A stretch of DNA of 64,000 nt from SMAG-U1939 sp036376595 (GTDB lineage Bacteria; Chloroflexota; Ktedonobacteria; Ktedonobacterales; JADMIN01). Numbering within the stretch: position 1 is the first letter of the stretch; each line of letters starts with the position of its first letter. The notes beneath the pieces are model-generated. The model was not told where the DNA came from. It saw nothing but the letters and a program-made list of their open reading frames with translations, and ran no database searches. Position numbers and translations under genes: made by a program. The stretch is from positions 1 through 64,000 of the forward strand of contig DASVAA010000111.1 of assembly GCA_036376595.1 (NCBI GenBank). The letters are read 5' to 3'. Of this stretch, positions 8,268 through 17,207 are shown one piece after another.

Positions 8268-9260
8268 CTATCGCCTTCCGTTGTAGGACCCCGCGCCACC
8301 CGGCACCGGCACCAGGCCCAGCACCTCGTCGAGGATCGCCGCCGGCGTGATGCCACGCACACGCGCGGCCGGCGCGACGATCAAGCGGTGACTGAGCGCC
8401 GGCTTGACCAGCGCCTTGACGTCGTCGGGCATCACGAAGTCGCGCCCGCGCAACGCCGCCAGCGCCTGCGAGGTGTGGAACAGCGCCAGCGAGCCGCGCG
8501 GGCTGGCACCCAGGTAGACGTTCTGGTGCTGGCGTGTGGCGGCGACGATAGCGACCAGGTACTCGCGCACCTCGCGCTCGACGCGCACCTCGCGCACCTC
8601 GCGCTGCATCACGCGCAGGTCGTCCTCGGTGAGAATCTGCTCCAGCGTGTCGATCGGGTGGCTGCGCTGCTGGCGGTCGAGGATCACCACCTCGTCGGCC
8701 GGCGAGGGGTAGCCCATCGTGATGTTGAGCAGGAAGCGGTCGAGTTGGGCCTCGGGCAGCGGGAAGGTGCCCTCGTACTCGATGGGGTTCTGCGTTGCCA
8801 GCACGATGAACGGCGCCGGCAACATGTGCGTGACGCCATCCACCGTGACCTGCTGCTCTTCCATCGCTTCGAGCAGCGCAGATTGGGTCTTGGGCGTCGC
8901 GCGGTTGATCTCGTCGGCCAGCACGAACTGGCTCATGATCGGTCCCGGACGGAACTCGAACTCGGCGCTGCGCTGGTTGTACATCGAGACGCCCGTCACG
9001 TCGCTGGGCAGCAGATCGGGCGTGAACTGGATGCGCTTGAACGTGCAACCGATCGAGCGCGCAATGGACTTCGCCAGCACCGTCTTGCCGACGCCCGGCA
9101 CATCTTCGATCAGCACGTGACCGCCGCAGAGCACGGCAATCAGCGTGAGCCGGACCGCTTCGTGTTTGCCGACGATCACGCGCTCGACGTTGCCGATCAC
9201 GCGCTCTGTGGCTTCGCTGATGTCGCTGACCGACACCGACGGACGATCTTCCAATTTCAC
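8268..9260 (-). CDS. MoxR-family AAA+ ATPase
   Basis: 330 residues, usual for the family. Walker A is VPGVGKT (54-60), Walker B with the DEINR signature of MoxR is at 115-120, and the ATPEKTQ-like motif ATPKTQSALLEAMEE follows. MoxR proteins are chaperone-like ATPases that work with DUF58/VWA partners. The start is GTG at 9260, closest to a weak AAAGG site; the frame is closed by TGA about 20 codons upstream without another start codon. It is the first gene of the minus-strand cluster. The candidate promoter is the extended -10 at 9668-9676, which would give a leader of about 400 nt. Confidence 0.93.
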   Translation of the reverse strand: MKLEDRPSVSVSDISEATERVIGNVERVIVGKHEAVRLTLIAVLCGGHVLIEDVPGVGKTVLAKSIARSIGCTFKRIQFTPDLLPSDVTGVSMYNQRSAEFEFRPGPIMSQFVLADEINRATPKTQSALLEAMEEQQVTVDGVTHMLPAPFIVLATQNPIEYEGTFPLPEAQLDRFLLNITMGYPSPADEVVILDRQQRSHPIDTLEQILTEDDLRVMQREVREVRVEREVREYLVAIVAATRQHQNVYLGASPRGSLALFHTSQALAALRGRDFVMPDDVKALVKPALSHRLIVAPAARVRGITPAAILDEVLGLVPVPGGAGSYNGRR

Positions 9261-9667
9261 GCGCCTTTGCGGCCCCGCAACGCGCCCGAGCGGGTAGGGC
9301 GCCCGGTGGACGACTCCCGCTCAGGTGCGCACCACGGCGTGCGCCGCGCTCCTTTCTGATTTCAATCCTCACCCGACCGCGAAGCCGGGTGCAACGCCCG
9401 CCGGCGATCGTGGGTTGGAGCTGGCACCGCGACCCCACCTGCGGCGCCAGCCGATTGCTCCCCCTACGGTTGGTAAACGCGCCGCGCCGTCGTGCGGTTC
9501 CCGCGCCGGACCAGTGTGCGCTACACACCGCCTCGATGCGCTCGGCGGGACGCGGTTGGTGATGGTGTACAGGTTGTACCACGTTCGCACCAGCTTCGCT
9601 GCGATGGGTCTCACAGCCCACAGGTTGCGTCCGCGTCACCCCCGCCACCGTCCGCACTTCGGCGGTC

Positions 9668-9676
9668 ATTTTACCA
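9668..9676 (-). promoter_or_regulatory. extended -10 candidate for the MoxR cluster
   Basis: On the minus strand this reads TGGTAAAAT, that is TGn followed by TAAAAT. No good -35 is visible, which extended -10 promoters can tolerate. Confidence 0.35.
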
Positions 9677-9690
9677 TGACGCTGGGCCGA

Positions 9691-9709
9691 GAGTGCATTT
9701 ACAGCACTC
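9691..9709. other. small hairpin GAGTGC-N7-GCACTC
   Basis: Perfect 6-bp stem with a 7-nt loop between the two divergent promoter candidates. It could be an operator or a chance palindrome. Confidence 0.25.
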
Positions 9710-9789
9710 CGCAGGTATACATACGTAGCCGCGCGACACCTGAGCGGATCGGGCGACCGGACGTGGCCCGCGGGAGGCCGATCGCCATC

Positions 9790-9798
9790 TGCTATCAT
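9790..9798 (+). promoter_or_regulatory. extended -10 candidate for the M24 peptidase gene
   Basis: TGCTATCAT matches TGn plus TATCAT. The start of transcription would be near 9805, giving a leader of about 80 nt before the ATG at 9883. Confidence 0.4.
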
Positions 9799-9882
9799 GC
9801 GAGTGTGCCGCTCTCGTGATTCGTCTGTCGATCCCTGTAGGTCACGACCGCCCAGCGTGTGGCATGCCAAGGAGACGCCCCC

Positions 9883-11118
9883 ATGAACCTCGACGCGATC
9901 CAATCCGCCGTGCGCGATGCCGGCCTGGATGGCTGGCTCTTCGCCGACTTCCGCCGCTCCAATCCCGTCGCCCACGCAATTCTCGGCCTGCCTGAGCAGG
10001 CGTTCTTCTCGCGCCGCTGGGCATACTACGTGCCGGCGCAGGGCACGCCCACCAAGCTGGCCAGCGCCGTGGAGTCGCACGTGCTGGATAGGCTGCCCGG
10101 CGAGAAGCGCGTCTACCGCACCTGGCAACAATACGAAGAGATCCTGCGCGAGCTGCTCTCCGGCGCGCGGCGCGTGGCGATGGAGTACGTGCCCAACAAC
10201 GCCATCCCGTACTCCTCGCGGGTGGATGCCGGCACGGTGGAGCTGGTGCGCTCGCTGGGACCGGAGGTGGTGCCCTCAGCCGACTTCGCGCAGGCCTTCG
10301 AGGCGGTGCTGACGCCGGAGCAGATCGAGGGCCATCGCGCGGCGGGCCGGGCGCTGGAGCGGGCGCGCGAGCGGCTGCTGCCCTGGTTGCGCGACGAGTT
10401 GGAGGCCGGCACCGGGCGCCCACCGGACGCCCCTACGCTCGACGAGTACCAGGTGCAGCGCAAGCTGGCGGCCCTGATGGAGGAGGAGGGCCTGCACCTG
10501 GACGAGGCCGAGATGCCGCTGATCGCCGTCAACGGCAACGCCGCCAATCCGCACTACGCGCCCAATGCCGAGCGCCATGCGCCGGTCAAGCGCGGCGACG
10601 TGCTGCTGATCGACTGGAGCGCGCGGCTGCCGGGCGAGTACACGATCTTCGCCGACTATACCTCTATGGTGTATCTCGGCACGCGCGACGAGCCGCGTTA
10701 CCAGCGCGCTAACGAGCTATTCCAGGTCATCCGTCGGGCGCGCGACGCGGGCATCACACTGCTGGAGGAGCGCTTCAAGAGTGGGCAGCGCATCGCCGGC
10801 TACGAGGTGGACGACGCGGTGCGCGCGGTGGTGACGGATGCCGGGTACGGCGACGCCTTTGTGCATCGCACCGGCCACAACATCGCCACCACCGTCCACG
10901 GCAATGGCGCGCACCTCGACAACCTCGAGACCCACGACACGCGCCCACTGCTCGCCAACACGATCACCTCGATGGAGCCGGGCATCTACCTGCCCGACGA
11001 GGACATCGGCGTGCGCACCGAGGTAGACGTGATCTTGCTACCCGGCGGCCAGAGCGTCGAGGTGACGGGCGAGCGCCAGCAAGAGGTGCAGCCGCTGTTT
11101 GGTGATTCCACCACATGA
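9883..11118 (+). CDS. M24 family metallopeptidase (Xaa-Pro peptidase-like)
   Basis: 411 residues. An N-terminal creatinase-like domain is followed by the pita-bread catalytic domain. All five metal ligands are visible: Asp244 (LIDWSA), Asp258 (FADYTSM), His332 (HRTGHNIA), Glu365 (MEPGIY) and Glu397-equivalent Glu380 (VRTEVDV). It should be a dinuclear-metal aminopeptidase acting on Xaa-Pro or related dipeptides. The ATG at 9883 is chosen over an upstream in-frame ATG because AAGGAG lies eight bases before it. Residues GRPPDAPT near 180 are encoded by a copy of a dispersed palindromic repeat. The stop overlaps the start of the acetyltransferase gene (ATGA), so the two are translationally coupled. 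Confidence 0.9.
   Translation: MNLDAIQSAVRDAGLDGWLFADFRRSNPVAHAILGLPEQAFFSRRWAYYVPAQGTPTKLASAVESHVLDRLPGEKRVYRTWQQYEEILRELLSGARRVAMEYVPNNAIPYSSRVDAGTVELVRSLGPEVVPSADFAQAFEAVLTPEQIEGHRAAGRALERARERLLPWLRDELEAGTGRPPDAPTLDEYQVQRKLAALMEEEGLHLDEAEMPLIAVNGNAANPHYAPNAERHAPVKRGDVLLIDWSARLPGEYTIFADYTSMVYLGTRDEPRYQRANELFQVIRRARDAGITLLEERFKSGQRIAGYEVDDAVRAVVTDAGYGDAFVHRTGHNIATTVHGNGAHLDNLETHDTRPLLANTITSMEPGIYLPDEDIGVRTEVDVILLPGGQSVEVTGERQQEVQPLFGDSTT
10414..10436. repeat. dispersed palindrome copy inside the M24 peptidase gene
   Basis: GGGCGCCC, ACC, GGACGCCC, then CTAC: the same unit as the intergenic copy at 7034-7056 with one arm change. It is read in frame and adds a short Gly/Pro/Asp/Ala segment between a conserved helix and DEYQVQRK. 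Confidence 0.65.
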
Positions 11119-11639
11119 CATTCCCTTCTGCCTCGATCCTGACGACCGAGCGCCTGGCCCTGCGGCCTTTCGTGCCCGACGACCTGGACGCACTGGCGGC
11201 GATCTACGCCGATCCCGACGTCATGCGCCACATCTCCAGCGGCGTGCGCACGCGCGAGCAGACCGCGGCGAGCCTCGCGGCCTACGCCGAGGAGTGGCGC
11301 ACGAAGGGGCACGGCGTTTGGGCGGTGACGGAGACGGCAACGGAGCAGTTGCTCGGCATGTGCGGCTTCGTCGCGCGCGCCGAGTTGGGCTATATCTTTG
11401 GGCGCTTCGCATGGGGCCATGGCATCGCCACCGAGGCGGCACGAGCCTGCCTGCGCTTCGGCTTCGAGCGCCTGGGCTGCGACACCATCGGCGCTGGCGC
11501 GCTGAAAGCGAACGCCGGCTCGCTGCGCATCCTTGAGAAGCTGGGCATGCATTCCGTGCCGAACGCCCATTTCGACGACCACGGTGGCGCGTATTTCGCG
11601 ATCACGCATGCCCAGTGGGCTGAGAAGACAGCGGAGTGA
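11115..11639 (+). CDS. GNAT N-acetyltransferase (RimJ/RimL-like)
   Basis: 174 residues. It begins LTTERLALRPFVPDDLDALAAIYADPDVMRHI, the usual opening of acetyltransferases of the ribosomal-protein alanine type. The acetyl-CoA loop appears as RFAWGHGIATEAARACLRFGF and the C-terminal NAGSLRILEKLGM is also typical. It transfers acetyl from acetyl-CoA to an amine; the target is unknown. The start overlaps the stop of the M24 peptidase gene by four bases (ATGA), implying coupled translation. Confidence 0.88.
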   Translation: MTFPSASILTTERLALRPFVPDDLDALAAIYADPDVMRHISSGVRTREQTAASLAAYAEEWRTKGHGVWAVTETATEQLLGMCGFVARAELGYIFGRFAWGHGIATEAARACLRFGFERLGCDTIGAGALKANAGSLRILEKLGMHSVPNAHFDDHGGAYFAITHAQWAEKTAE

Positions 11640-11662
11640 GGAGTACCGTAAGGAGTACCGTA
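11639..11662. repeat. 12-bp tandem repeat AGGAGTACCGTA x2
   Basis: Two exact head-to-tail copies beginning at the last base of the acetyltransferase stop codon. Function unknown; could be a regulator site or slippage product. Confidence 0.5.
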
Positions 11663-11823
11663 CGGAAGCGCCGCCCTTGCGACGTGTGTGAAAATGTGGG
11701 GTGGTTCTCGCGTATGTATCTGCGTGCACGCGAAACCGCGTGGGCGGCTCTAGCTTATGGCCCCAAGGATACCGCGTGTCGGGAATGGGACGGCTGAAGG
11801 CTGAGGCGCGAAGGGAGCGAGGC

Positions 11824-14817
11824 ATGCGGCTGGATGTGGCGCGGCGCGACGACGTCCCCGCGGGCAACGTGGGCAACGGCGCCGGGCGGCGGCGCGACCG
11901 GACGATCTGGCGCGGTGGGCACGCGGGTCCCTTTGCGGCACTGCGGCTGGCCGCGTATCGCCTTGGCCGTGGCAAGGGTGTCGCGCTGGCTGCCGGGCTG
12001 GGCATGCTCGTCGCCATCGTGCTGCTCTGCACCGTCCCGCTCTACAACGCCCTCACCGCCAACCTCCAGCTCGAGCACGCGCTGATCTCGGCCGCGCCAC
12101 AGGAGCGCGACATCTGGATTTACACCCAAAACTCGCAGCTCACGCTGCAGCAGCGACTCAATCAGGACCCCGTCGCGCGCCAGCTCGGCCGACAGTATCT
12201 CGGCGCCTTCACCGACCCAACGCCGACCTATAGCGCGATCGCCATGCCGCTGCTGTTGCTCAGCGAGACCGGGCACGACTACTCCACTACTGGCGGAGGG
12301 CCACAGGTGCGCTTCGAGGCGTGGGACTACGCCACGACGGCCCCGCACATGCGCTTCATCGCCGGCGCCACGCCACAGATGACCTCCAGCGGCGACCCGC
12401 AAGTGGTCATCACGCAGGAGATGGCGCAGGACGAAAACCTGCACGTCGGCGACACGATCACCACCTCGCCGATCGCGGTGCATACGACGGAGGCCAGCTT
12501 CACTGTCGCCGGCATCTGGACGCCCCGCGACGCCGGCGACCCGTACTGGAACGGCTTCACCTTCGCCGCCGGGGGCAGCGACACCACGCCCGCGATCTAC
12601 CCCGTGCTCACCACCTACGGCACGTTCTTCAATCGGCTCAGCGCGTTCAGCGGCTTGCAGATGAGCCAGAACTGGTTCTTCTACACCCGCAACCAGGCGA
12701 TCACCACCACCAACCTCGGCGCTACCGCCGCCAACATCGTCGCGCTGCGCACCCAGACGGGCGCCTCGCTGCGGCGCCAGCCAAACGTCTTTGACGCGGG
12801 CGTCAACACCCGGCTCGACGCCACCCTGCAAAGGCTCCAGCAGCAGCAGGCGCTGCTGGCCTTGCCGCTCTACGTGATCGTCGCGCAGGTGGTGGGGCTG
12901 GCGCTGCTCTTCGTCGCCGCGATGGCCGGGCTGATGATCGAGGCGCAGAGCGGCGAGCTGGCGACGCTCAAGAGCCGCGGCACCAGCACGTTCCAACTCA
13001 TCACCGGCTTCTCGCTGCAGGGCGCGCTGCTGGCGGTGGTCGCGGCGGTGGTGGGGCCGTTCATCGCGGCGGCGCTGGCGCTGGGACTGGTGCATTGGCT
13101 GCTGCCGGCCTCGGTGCTGGCGCAAACCGGCGTCTCGCCTGCGTATCTGGCGCGCATCGCCCAGCCGCGCGACGTGGTGCTGCCGGCACTGGCGGGCGCA
13201 CTGCTGGGGATCGGCGCCGTGGCCTTCGCCGTCTGGCAGGCAGCGCGACTCGACGTCGTCGCCTTCCGCCGCGAGCAGGGGCGCGGCGCGCGGGCGCCGT
13301 TCTGGAAGCGCTACTACCTCGACTTCGCGCTCGTCGCGCTCTGCGTTGTCGGCTACCTGGAGCTGAGCACCTTCGGCGGCACCGACACGCGCACAGCGGC
13401 AGGTGGGGTAAGCCCGCTGCTGCTGGTGGCGCCGGGACTGCTGCTGCTGGCAGGGGCGCTGCTGGCGCTACGGCTGTTGCCCATCGCCGCCGGCTGGGCA
13501 ACACGTCTGGCGGCGCGCGGCAAGGGCCTCACCTCGATGCTCGCCTTCGCGCAGGTGGAGCGCAGCCCCAACCGCTACAGCCGCCTCACGCTGCTGCTGG
13601 TGCTGGCAGTGGGACTGGGGTTGTTTGCGCTGGCCTTCGACGCCTCGCTGACGCAGAACGAGTACGACCGCGCGGCCTACGCCAGCGGTGCCAACGTGCG
13701 GATCGCAACGCTCTTTAGCGTCGCCCCGCGCGACGAGCCAGGTTACGAGCGCCAGCTCGCCAAATTGCCGGGTGTGCAGGCGGTCACGCCGGTCTACCGT
13801 ACGCAGGTGACGAACACGATCAGCGGCGGCAACAGCCAGACGCAGGTGCTTGGCATCGATCCGGCGACCTTCGGGCAGGCGGCCGGACCGGTCTCATGGC
13901 AGGCGCACTATGCCAGCACCTCGCTGGATGGGCTGTTGGCGGGCATGCGCACCCATACGCACAGCGCCAACGCCGGCACGCCGAGGGCGCCCATCTGGGC
14001 GCTGGTCAGCTCGGTCTTTGCCACGCAGTACGATCTCAAACCGGGCCAAACCTTCACGCTGCAGCTCTCTGAAATATCCAGCACGGTGACGTGCGTCGTC
14101 GGCGGCGTGGTGCAGGACTTCCCCACGCTCTACCCAACCCGCCTGCCGGGCAGCTTCATCGTCGTCAACTTGCGCGACTATTTCGCGGCGATCAACGCCG
14201 ACTCGGCGGGCCTGGGCGATGAGAACACCGGTCCCAATGAGTTCTGGCTGCGCACGACCGGCGACGCGAGCCAGGAGCAGGCGCTGCTGCGCGCGCTGCC
14301 GTCGCCGCCGCAGAACAGCGTGGACGTGCAGACCCTCAGCCGCGAGCAGGAGCAGGATGCCGGCAATCCGCTGGGCGCGGGCATGCGTGGGCTGCTGCTG
14401 GTGGGCGCGGTGACGGCCGCGCTGCTGGCGATCCTGGGCACGCTGGCGCAGGCGGCGGTGGCGACGAAGCAGCGCGCACGGCAGTTCGCGGTGCTGCGCA
14501 CGCTGGGCATGTCGGGCCGCCAGCTCGCGCGGCTGCTGCTGGGCGAGCAGAGCGCGATCTTCGGTTTCGGCATCGCGGGTGGCATCGTGCTAGGGTTCGT
14601 GATGTTGACAGCCACGCTACCCTTCCTGGAGTTCAGCGATGCGGCGATTGATCCCTCGACGCTCGGTGTGCCGCCCTACCAGCTCGCCTTCAACCCGCTC
14701 ACGCTGCTGGCGTTCTTCGCGGCGCTGGCGCTGGCCTTCGTGCTCTCGCTGCTGCTGACCACGCGCTACGCCTCCGCGCTTGGCCTGGGCGAGGCGCTGC
14801 GTCTGGGCGAGGATTAG
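11824..14817 (+). CDS. FtsX-type ABC transporter permease, large
   Basis: About 997 residues. One N-terminal helix (GVALAAGLGMLVAIVLLCTVPLY) is followed by a long extracytoplasmic domain, a first FtsX block of three helices starting near VVGLALLFVAAMAGLM, two further helices, a second extracytoplasmic domain, and a second FtsX block at the C-terminus (LLLVGAVTAALLAILGTL, AIFGFGIAGGIVLGF, LAFFAALALAFVLSLLL). This duplicated layout matches MacB/LolCE-like mechanotransmission permeases. The start ATG 11824 (MRLDVARRDD) follows GGGAG; the frame is open further upstream but without ribosome sites. No ATPase gene lies beside it, so its partner must be encoded elsewhere. Transported or extracted substrate unknown. 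Confidence 0.85.
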   Translation: MRLDVARRDDVPAGNVGNGAGRRRDRTIWRGGHAGPFAALRLAAYRLGRGKGVALAAGLGMLVAIVLLCTVPLYNALTANLQLEHALISAAPQERDIWIYTQNSQLTLQQRLNQDPVARQLGRQYLGAFTDPTPTYSAIAMPLLLLSETGHDYSTTGGGPQVRFEAWDYATTAPHMRFIAGATPQMTSSGDPQVVITQEMAQDENLHVGDTITTSPIAVHTTEASFTVAGIWTPRDAGDPYWNGFTFAAGGSDTTPAIYPVLTTYGTFFNRLSAFSGLQMSQNWFFYTRNQAITTTNLGATAANIVALRTQTGASLRRQPNVFDAGVNTRLDATLQRLQQQQALLALPLYVIVAQVVGLALLFVAAMAGLMIEAQSGELATLKSRGTSTFQLITGFSLQGALLAVVAAVVGPFIAAALALGLVHWLLPASVLAQTGVSPAYLARIAQPRDVVLPALAGALLGIGAVAFAVWQAARLDVVAFRREQGRGARAPFWKRYYLDFALVALCVVGYLELSTFGGTDTRTAAGGVSPLLLVAPGLLLLAGALLALRLLPIAAGWATRLAARGKGLTSMLAFAQVERSPNRYSRLTLLLVLAVGLGLFALAFDASLTQNEYDRAAYASGANVRIATLFSVAPRDEPGYERQLAKLPGVQAVTPVYRTQVTNTISGGNSQTQVLGIDPATFGQAAGPVSWQAHYASTSLDGLLAGMRTHTHSANAGTPRAPIWALVSSVFATQYDLKPGQTFTLQLSEISSTVTCVVGGVVQDFPTLYPTRLPGSFIVVNLRDYFAAINADSAGLGDENTGPNEFWLRTTGDASQEQALLRALPSPPQNSVDVQTLSREQEQDAGNPLGAGMRGLLLVGAVTAALLAILGTLAQAAVATKQRARQFAVLRTLGMSGRQLARLLLGEQSAIFGFGIAGGIVLGFVMLTATLPFLEFSDAAIDPSTLGVPPYQLAFNPLTLLAFFAALALAFVLSLLLTTRYASALGLGEALRLGED

Positions 14818-14958
14818 GTCCCAAGACCAGGGCGTATGCTAGACCATCGAGCAGCGGCACCCATGCCCCTTGCCGCCGTATGCTCCCGCTATCCGTTCGT
14901 ATTTGTCCGACCACAAGCGTAGACACCACGTCAGCGCTGAGGATTCCTCGGAGCCTGC

Positions 14959-16179
14959 ATGCTGAAGAATCGGACGCTGCTGGCCGTCTCGCTCGCGGTC
15001 TGCGCCGCCTATACCGGCATCGGGATGATCGTTCCCGTGCGCGTGCTCTATGCGCAGTCGCTGGGCGCCTCGCTGGCGATTATCAGCGCGATGGCCTCGG
15101 CCTACCTGATCGCCAACTTCGCCGCGCAATATCCCAGCGGCTGGCTTGCGGACCGCTGGGGGCGCAGGAGCGTGATGTTCGCCGGTCTTGTGGCGCAGGC
15201 CGCGCTCACATTGGCCTATCTCTTCATCGTCGATCCCGTGCTCTTCGTCGTGCTGCGCTTTGCCGAAGGGATCTTCGGTGCGACGGTGCTGCCGCCCGCG
15301 CGGGCGTTGATCGCCGACGAGGTGCCGGTGGAGCAGCGCGGCCGCGCCTATGGCATCTTCGGCGGATTTCTCAATGCCGGCTTCCTGCTCGGACCAGCGG
15401 TAGGTGGCCTGGTCGCCAGCACCAACTTTGCCACTGCCTTCGTCGGTGCGGTTGCCTTTCGCCTGCTCGCGCTGGTGATTGTCCTCACGCTGATCCCTCG
15501 TCGCCTGCGTGCGGGCGAGCAGCCGCATGAGCAGCGCACAGGGGCCGCGGTCGGTGTCAAACTGCGCGCGATCTTTACGCTACCGCTGGTCGGTGCGTAT
15601 GTGCTCGCCTTCGGCGACTACCTCTACCTGGGCTTCGATCTCGCGCTCATGCCGCTCTGGATGCACGATCATCTGGGAGCTTCGGTCGCTGTGATCGGTC
15701 TGGCCTACGTCACCTGGGCGATCCCCGGCATCATCATGGCGCCGATCGGGGGCCGCATCGCCGACCGCGTGCGCCGCTCGTTGCTGATCCTGATCTTCGG
15801 GCTGGGCCAGGTGCCGCTCTACGTCGCCTATGGGTTGGCAAACGTCGCGGGGGTCGTCGTCGTGCTCTTCGGCGTCCAGGCGCTGCTCTACGCCGTCATC
15901 CAGCCCGCCGTGGATGCGCACCTGGCCGCTGCCTCACCACTTCATGCGCGCGCTCGTGTGCAGGGCATGTACACCACCGTTGGCGCGTTCGGCGCATTCG
16001 TGGGGTCCAGTGTCTTCACGCCGCTTTACGCGCTCGACTTTCGCCTGCCACTCTTCGCCCTGGGCGCGTCATATGGCCTCTGTGTCCTGATTGGCGGCCT
16101 GATGGTGCGCCGTTCCGAAGCGCGCGGCGGCGTCGCGCTCCCCGCGAAGCGCCGGACGGTGCCTGCCCCGACCATCTAA
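14959..16179 (+). CDS. MFS transporter, 12-helix type
   Basis: 406 residues with an even series of hydrophobic helices. The MFS motif A is clear after helix 2 (GWLADRWGRRSVMFAG), and PARALIADEVPVEQRGRAYG resembles the helix-5 antiporter region of drug or sugar exporters. The central loop carries a basic stretch (RRLRAGEQPHEQR). The ATG at 14959 has GGAG just upstream, overlapping a small palindrome (GAGGA-T-TCCTC, 14939-14949). The stop overlaps that of the convergent EamA gene by four bases. Substrate is not predictable; drug efflux is the commonest role for this arrangement. Confidence 0.87.
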   Translation: MLKNRTLLAVSLAVCAAYTGIGMIVPVRVLYAQSLGASLAIISAMASAYLIANFAAQYPSGWLADRWGRRSVMFAGLVAQAALTLAYLFIVDPVLFVVLRFAEGIFGATVLPPARALIADEVPVEQRGRAYGIFGGFLNAGFLLGPAVGGLVASTNFATAFVGAVAFRLLALVIVLTLIPRRLRAGEQPHEQRTGAAVGVKLRAIFTLPLVGAYVLAFGDYLYLGFDLALMPLWMHDHLGASVAVIGLAYVTWAIPGIIMAPIGGRIADRVRRSLLILIFGLGQVPLYVAYGLANVAGVVVVLFGVQALLYAVIQPAVDAHLAAASPLHARARVQGMYTTVGAFGAFVGSSVFTPLYALDFRLPLFALGASYGLCVLIGGLMVRRSEARGGVALPAKRRTVPAPTI

Positions 16180-17069
16180 GCGCCTCCCGCCGATCCTCGC
16201 CGCGCGGCTGCCGGCGCCCACGAAACGACGAGAATGCCGGCGGCGAGGATCGCGCCGCCCAGCCAGAAGCCGCCGCCCAGTTGTTCGTGCAGCAGCAGGC
16301 CACTGAGCAGCCCACCGACCACCGGCTGCGCGAAGAAGAAGACCGCCGCGATCCCCGCCGGCAGCCGCGCGACCCCGCGATACCACAGCCACCACGCCAG
16401 CGCCGTGGCGCCGATGCCCAGGTAGAGGATCGCGGCGATGGAGGCGGGGGTCAGCTCGATGGGCGCGGCATGCGGGCCGCGCAGCGCCAGCTCCAGCGGC
16501 ACCAGCGGCAGGATCAACGGGATCGCCCACAGGCAGGCTGCGCCCGATGCCGACAGGGCTGAGAAACGGCGCGTGAGCGGTGTGCCGACGACGGTGAACA
16601 GCGCCCAGAAGAGCGCCGAGAGCAGCAGCAGCGCGTCGCCGAGGTAGGCTTGGCCCTCCGCAGCCTGTCCCGCCGACCCGCTGCCCGCGGTTTCTGCTGC
16701 CACGACCACCGCGACGCCGGCCACCGCCAGCCCCATGCCCGCCGCTACACGCCAGCCGGGCCGTTCGCCCAGCAGCAGCCATGCCAGCGGCACGATGAAG
16801 ACCGGCGTCAGCGTGGTGAGCAGCGCGCCGTCGTGCGCCGAGGCCAGCGCTGTGCCCAGGAACTGCGTCAGGATGCACGCCGCCACCAGCGCGCCGCAGC
16901 CAAACGCCCGCAGGTGATCCGCCCGGCGCCACGGCAACATGGCGGTAACACCCCGGCGGCGCATCAGGCGCAGCGCGAGCGCCAGCGCCGCCCCGCCGAT
17001 CACCACGCGCAGCGCGGCGAGCGTCACCGGCGGGATCGCACCGAAGCTCGCCCGGCTGACGACATACAT
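16176..17069 (-). CDS. EamA/DMT-family transporter (start uncertain)
   Basis: Two EamA repeats with about ten helices. The first EamA pattern runs from PVTLAALRVVIGGAALALAL to AWLLLGERPGWRVAAGMGLAVAGV; the second ends at LLLHEQLGGGFWLGGAILAAGILVV. It probably exports small metabolites such as amino acids. The first ATG (17069) falls in the middle of helix 1. The frame stays open upstream and encodes the missing half of that helix (GIAPLLASCLWGG), back to a TGA, but no ATG, GTG or TTG is present. A CTG at 17186 sits four bases after AGGGAG and is the best candidate non-standard start; a one-base sequencing error is the alternative. It lies just downstream of hicB. Confidence 0.85.
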   Translation of the reverse strand: MYVVSRASFGAIPPVTLAALRVVIGGAALALALRLMRRRGVTAMLPWRRADHLRAFGCGALVAACILTQFLGTALASAHDGALLTTLTPVFIVPLAWLLLGERPGWRVAAGMGLAVAGVAVVVAAETAGSGSAGQAAEGQAYLGDALLLLSALFWALFTVVGTPLTRRFSALSASGAACLWAIPLILPLVPLELALRGPHAAPIELTPASIAAILYLGIGATALAWWLWYRGVARLPAGIAAVFFFAQPVVGGLLSGLLLHEQLGGGFWLGGAILAAGILVVSWAPAAARRGSAGGA

Positions 17070-17207
17070 CCCGCCCCACAGGCACGAGGCCAGCAGCGGC
17101 GCGATGCCCTCGCGCAGGACGCTGGGGCGCGCGGCAGCTTGCGGCTCTGAGATGGAGGGGGCGATGTCATGGATTCCGATGGTCAGAGGTCTCCCTGGTC
17201 AGGTCAT

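Larger units (their letters stand above)
9261..9882. other. 622-bp divergent intergenic region without a supported gene
   Basis: It lies between the divergent MoxR and M24 peptidase genes. It contains candidate extended -10 elements for both directions (9668-9676 minus, 9790-9798 plus), a palindrome GTACA-GGT-TGTAC (9567-9579) and a hairpin GAGTGC-N7-GCACTC (9691-9709). Open frames here have no recognisable protein and no good ribosome sites. No tRNA fold was seen. Confidence 0.6.

Noticed and set aside
7656..9359. 567-codon plus-strand frame opposite the DUF58 and MoxR genes
   Set aside because: Arg/Gln/His-rich composition typical of antisense frames; both minus-strand genes have intact motifs.
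9261..9882. tRNA or riboswitch in the long divergent gap
   Set aside because: No cloverleaf, GGTTCGA-type arm or recognised riboswitch core could be found by eye.
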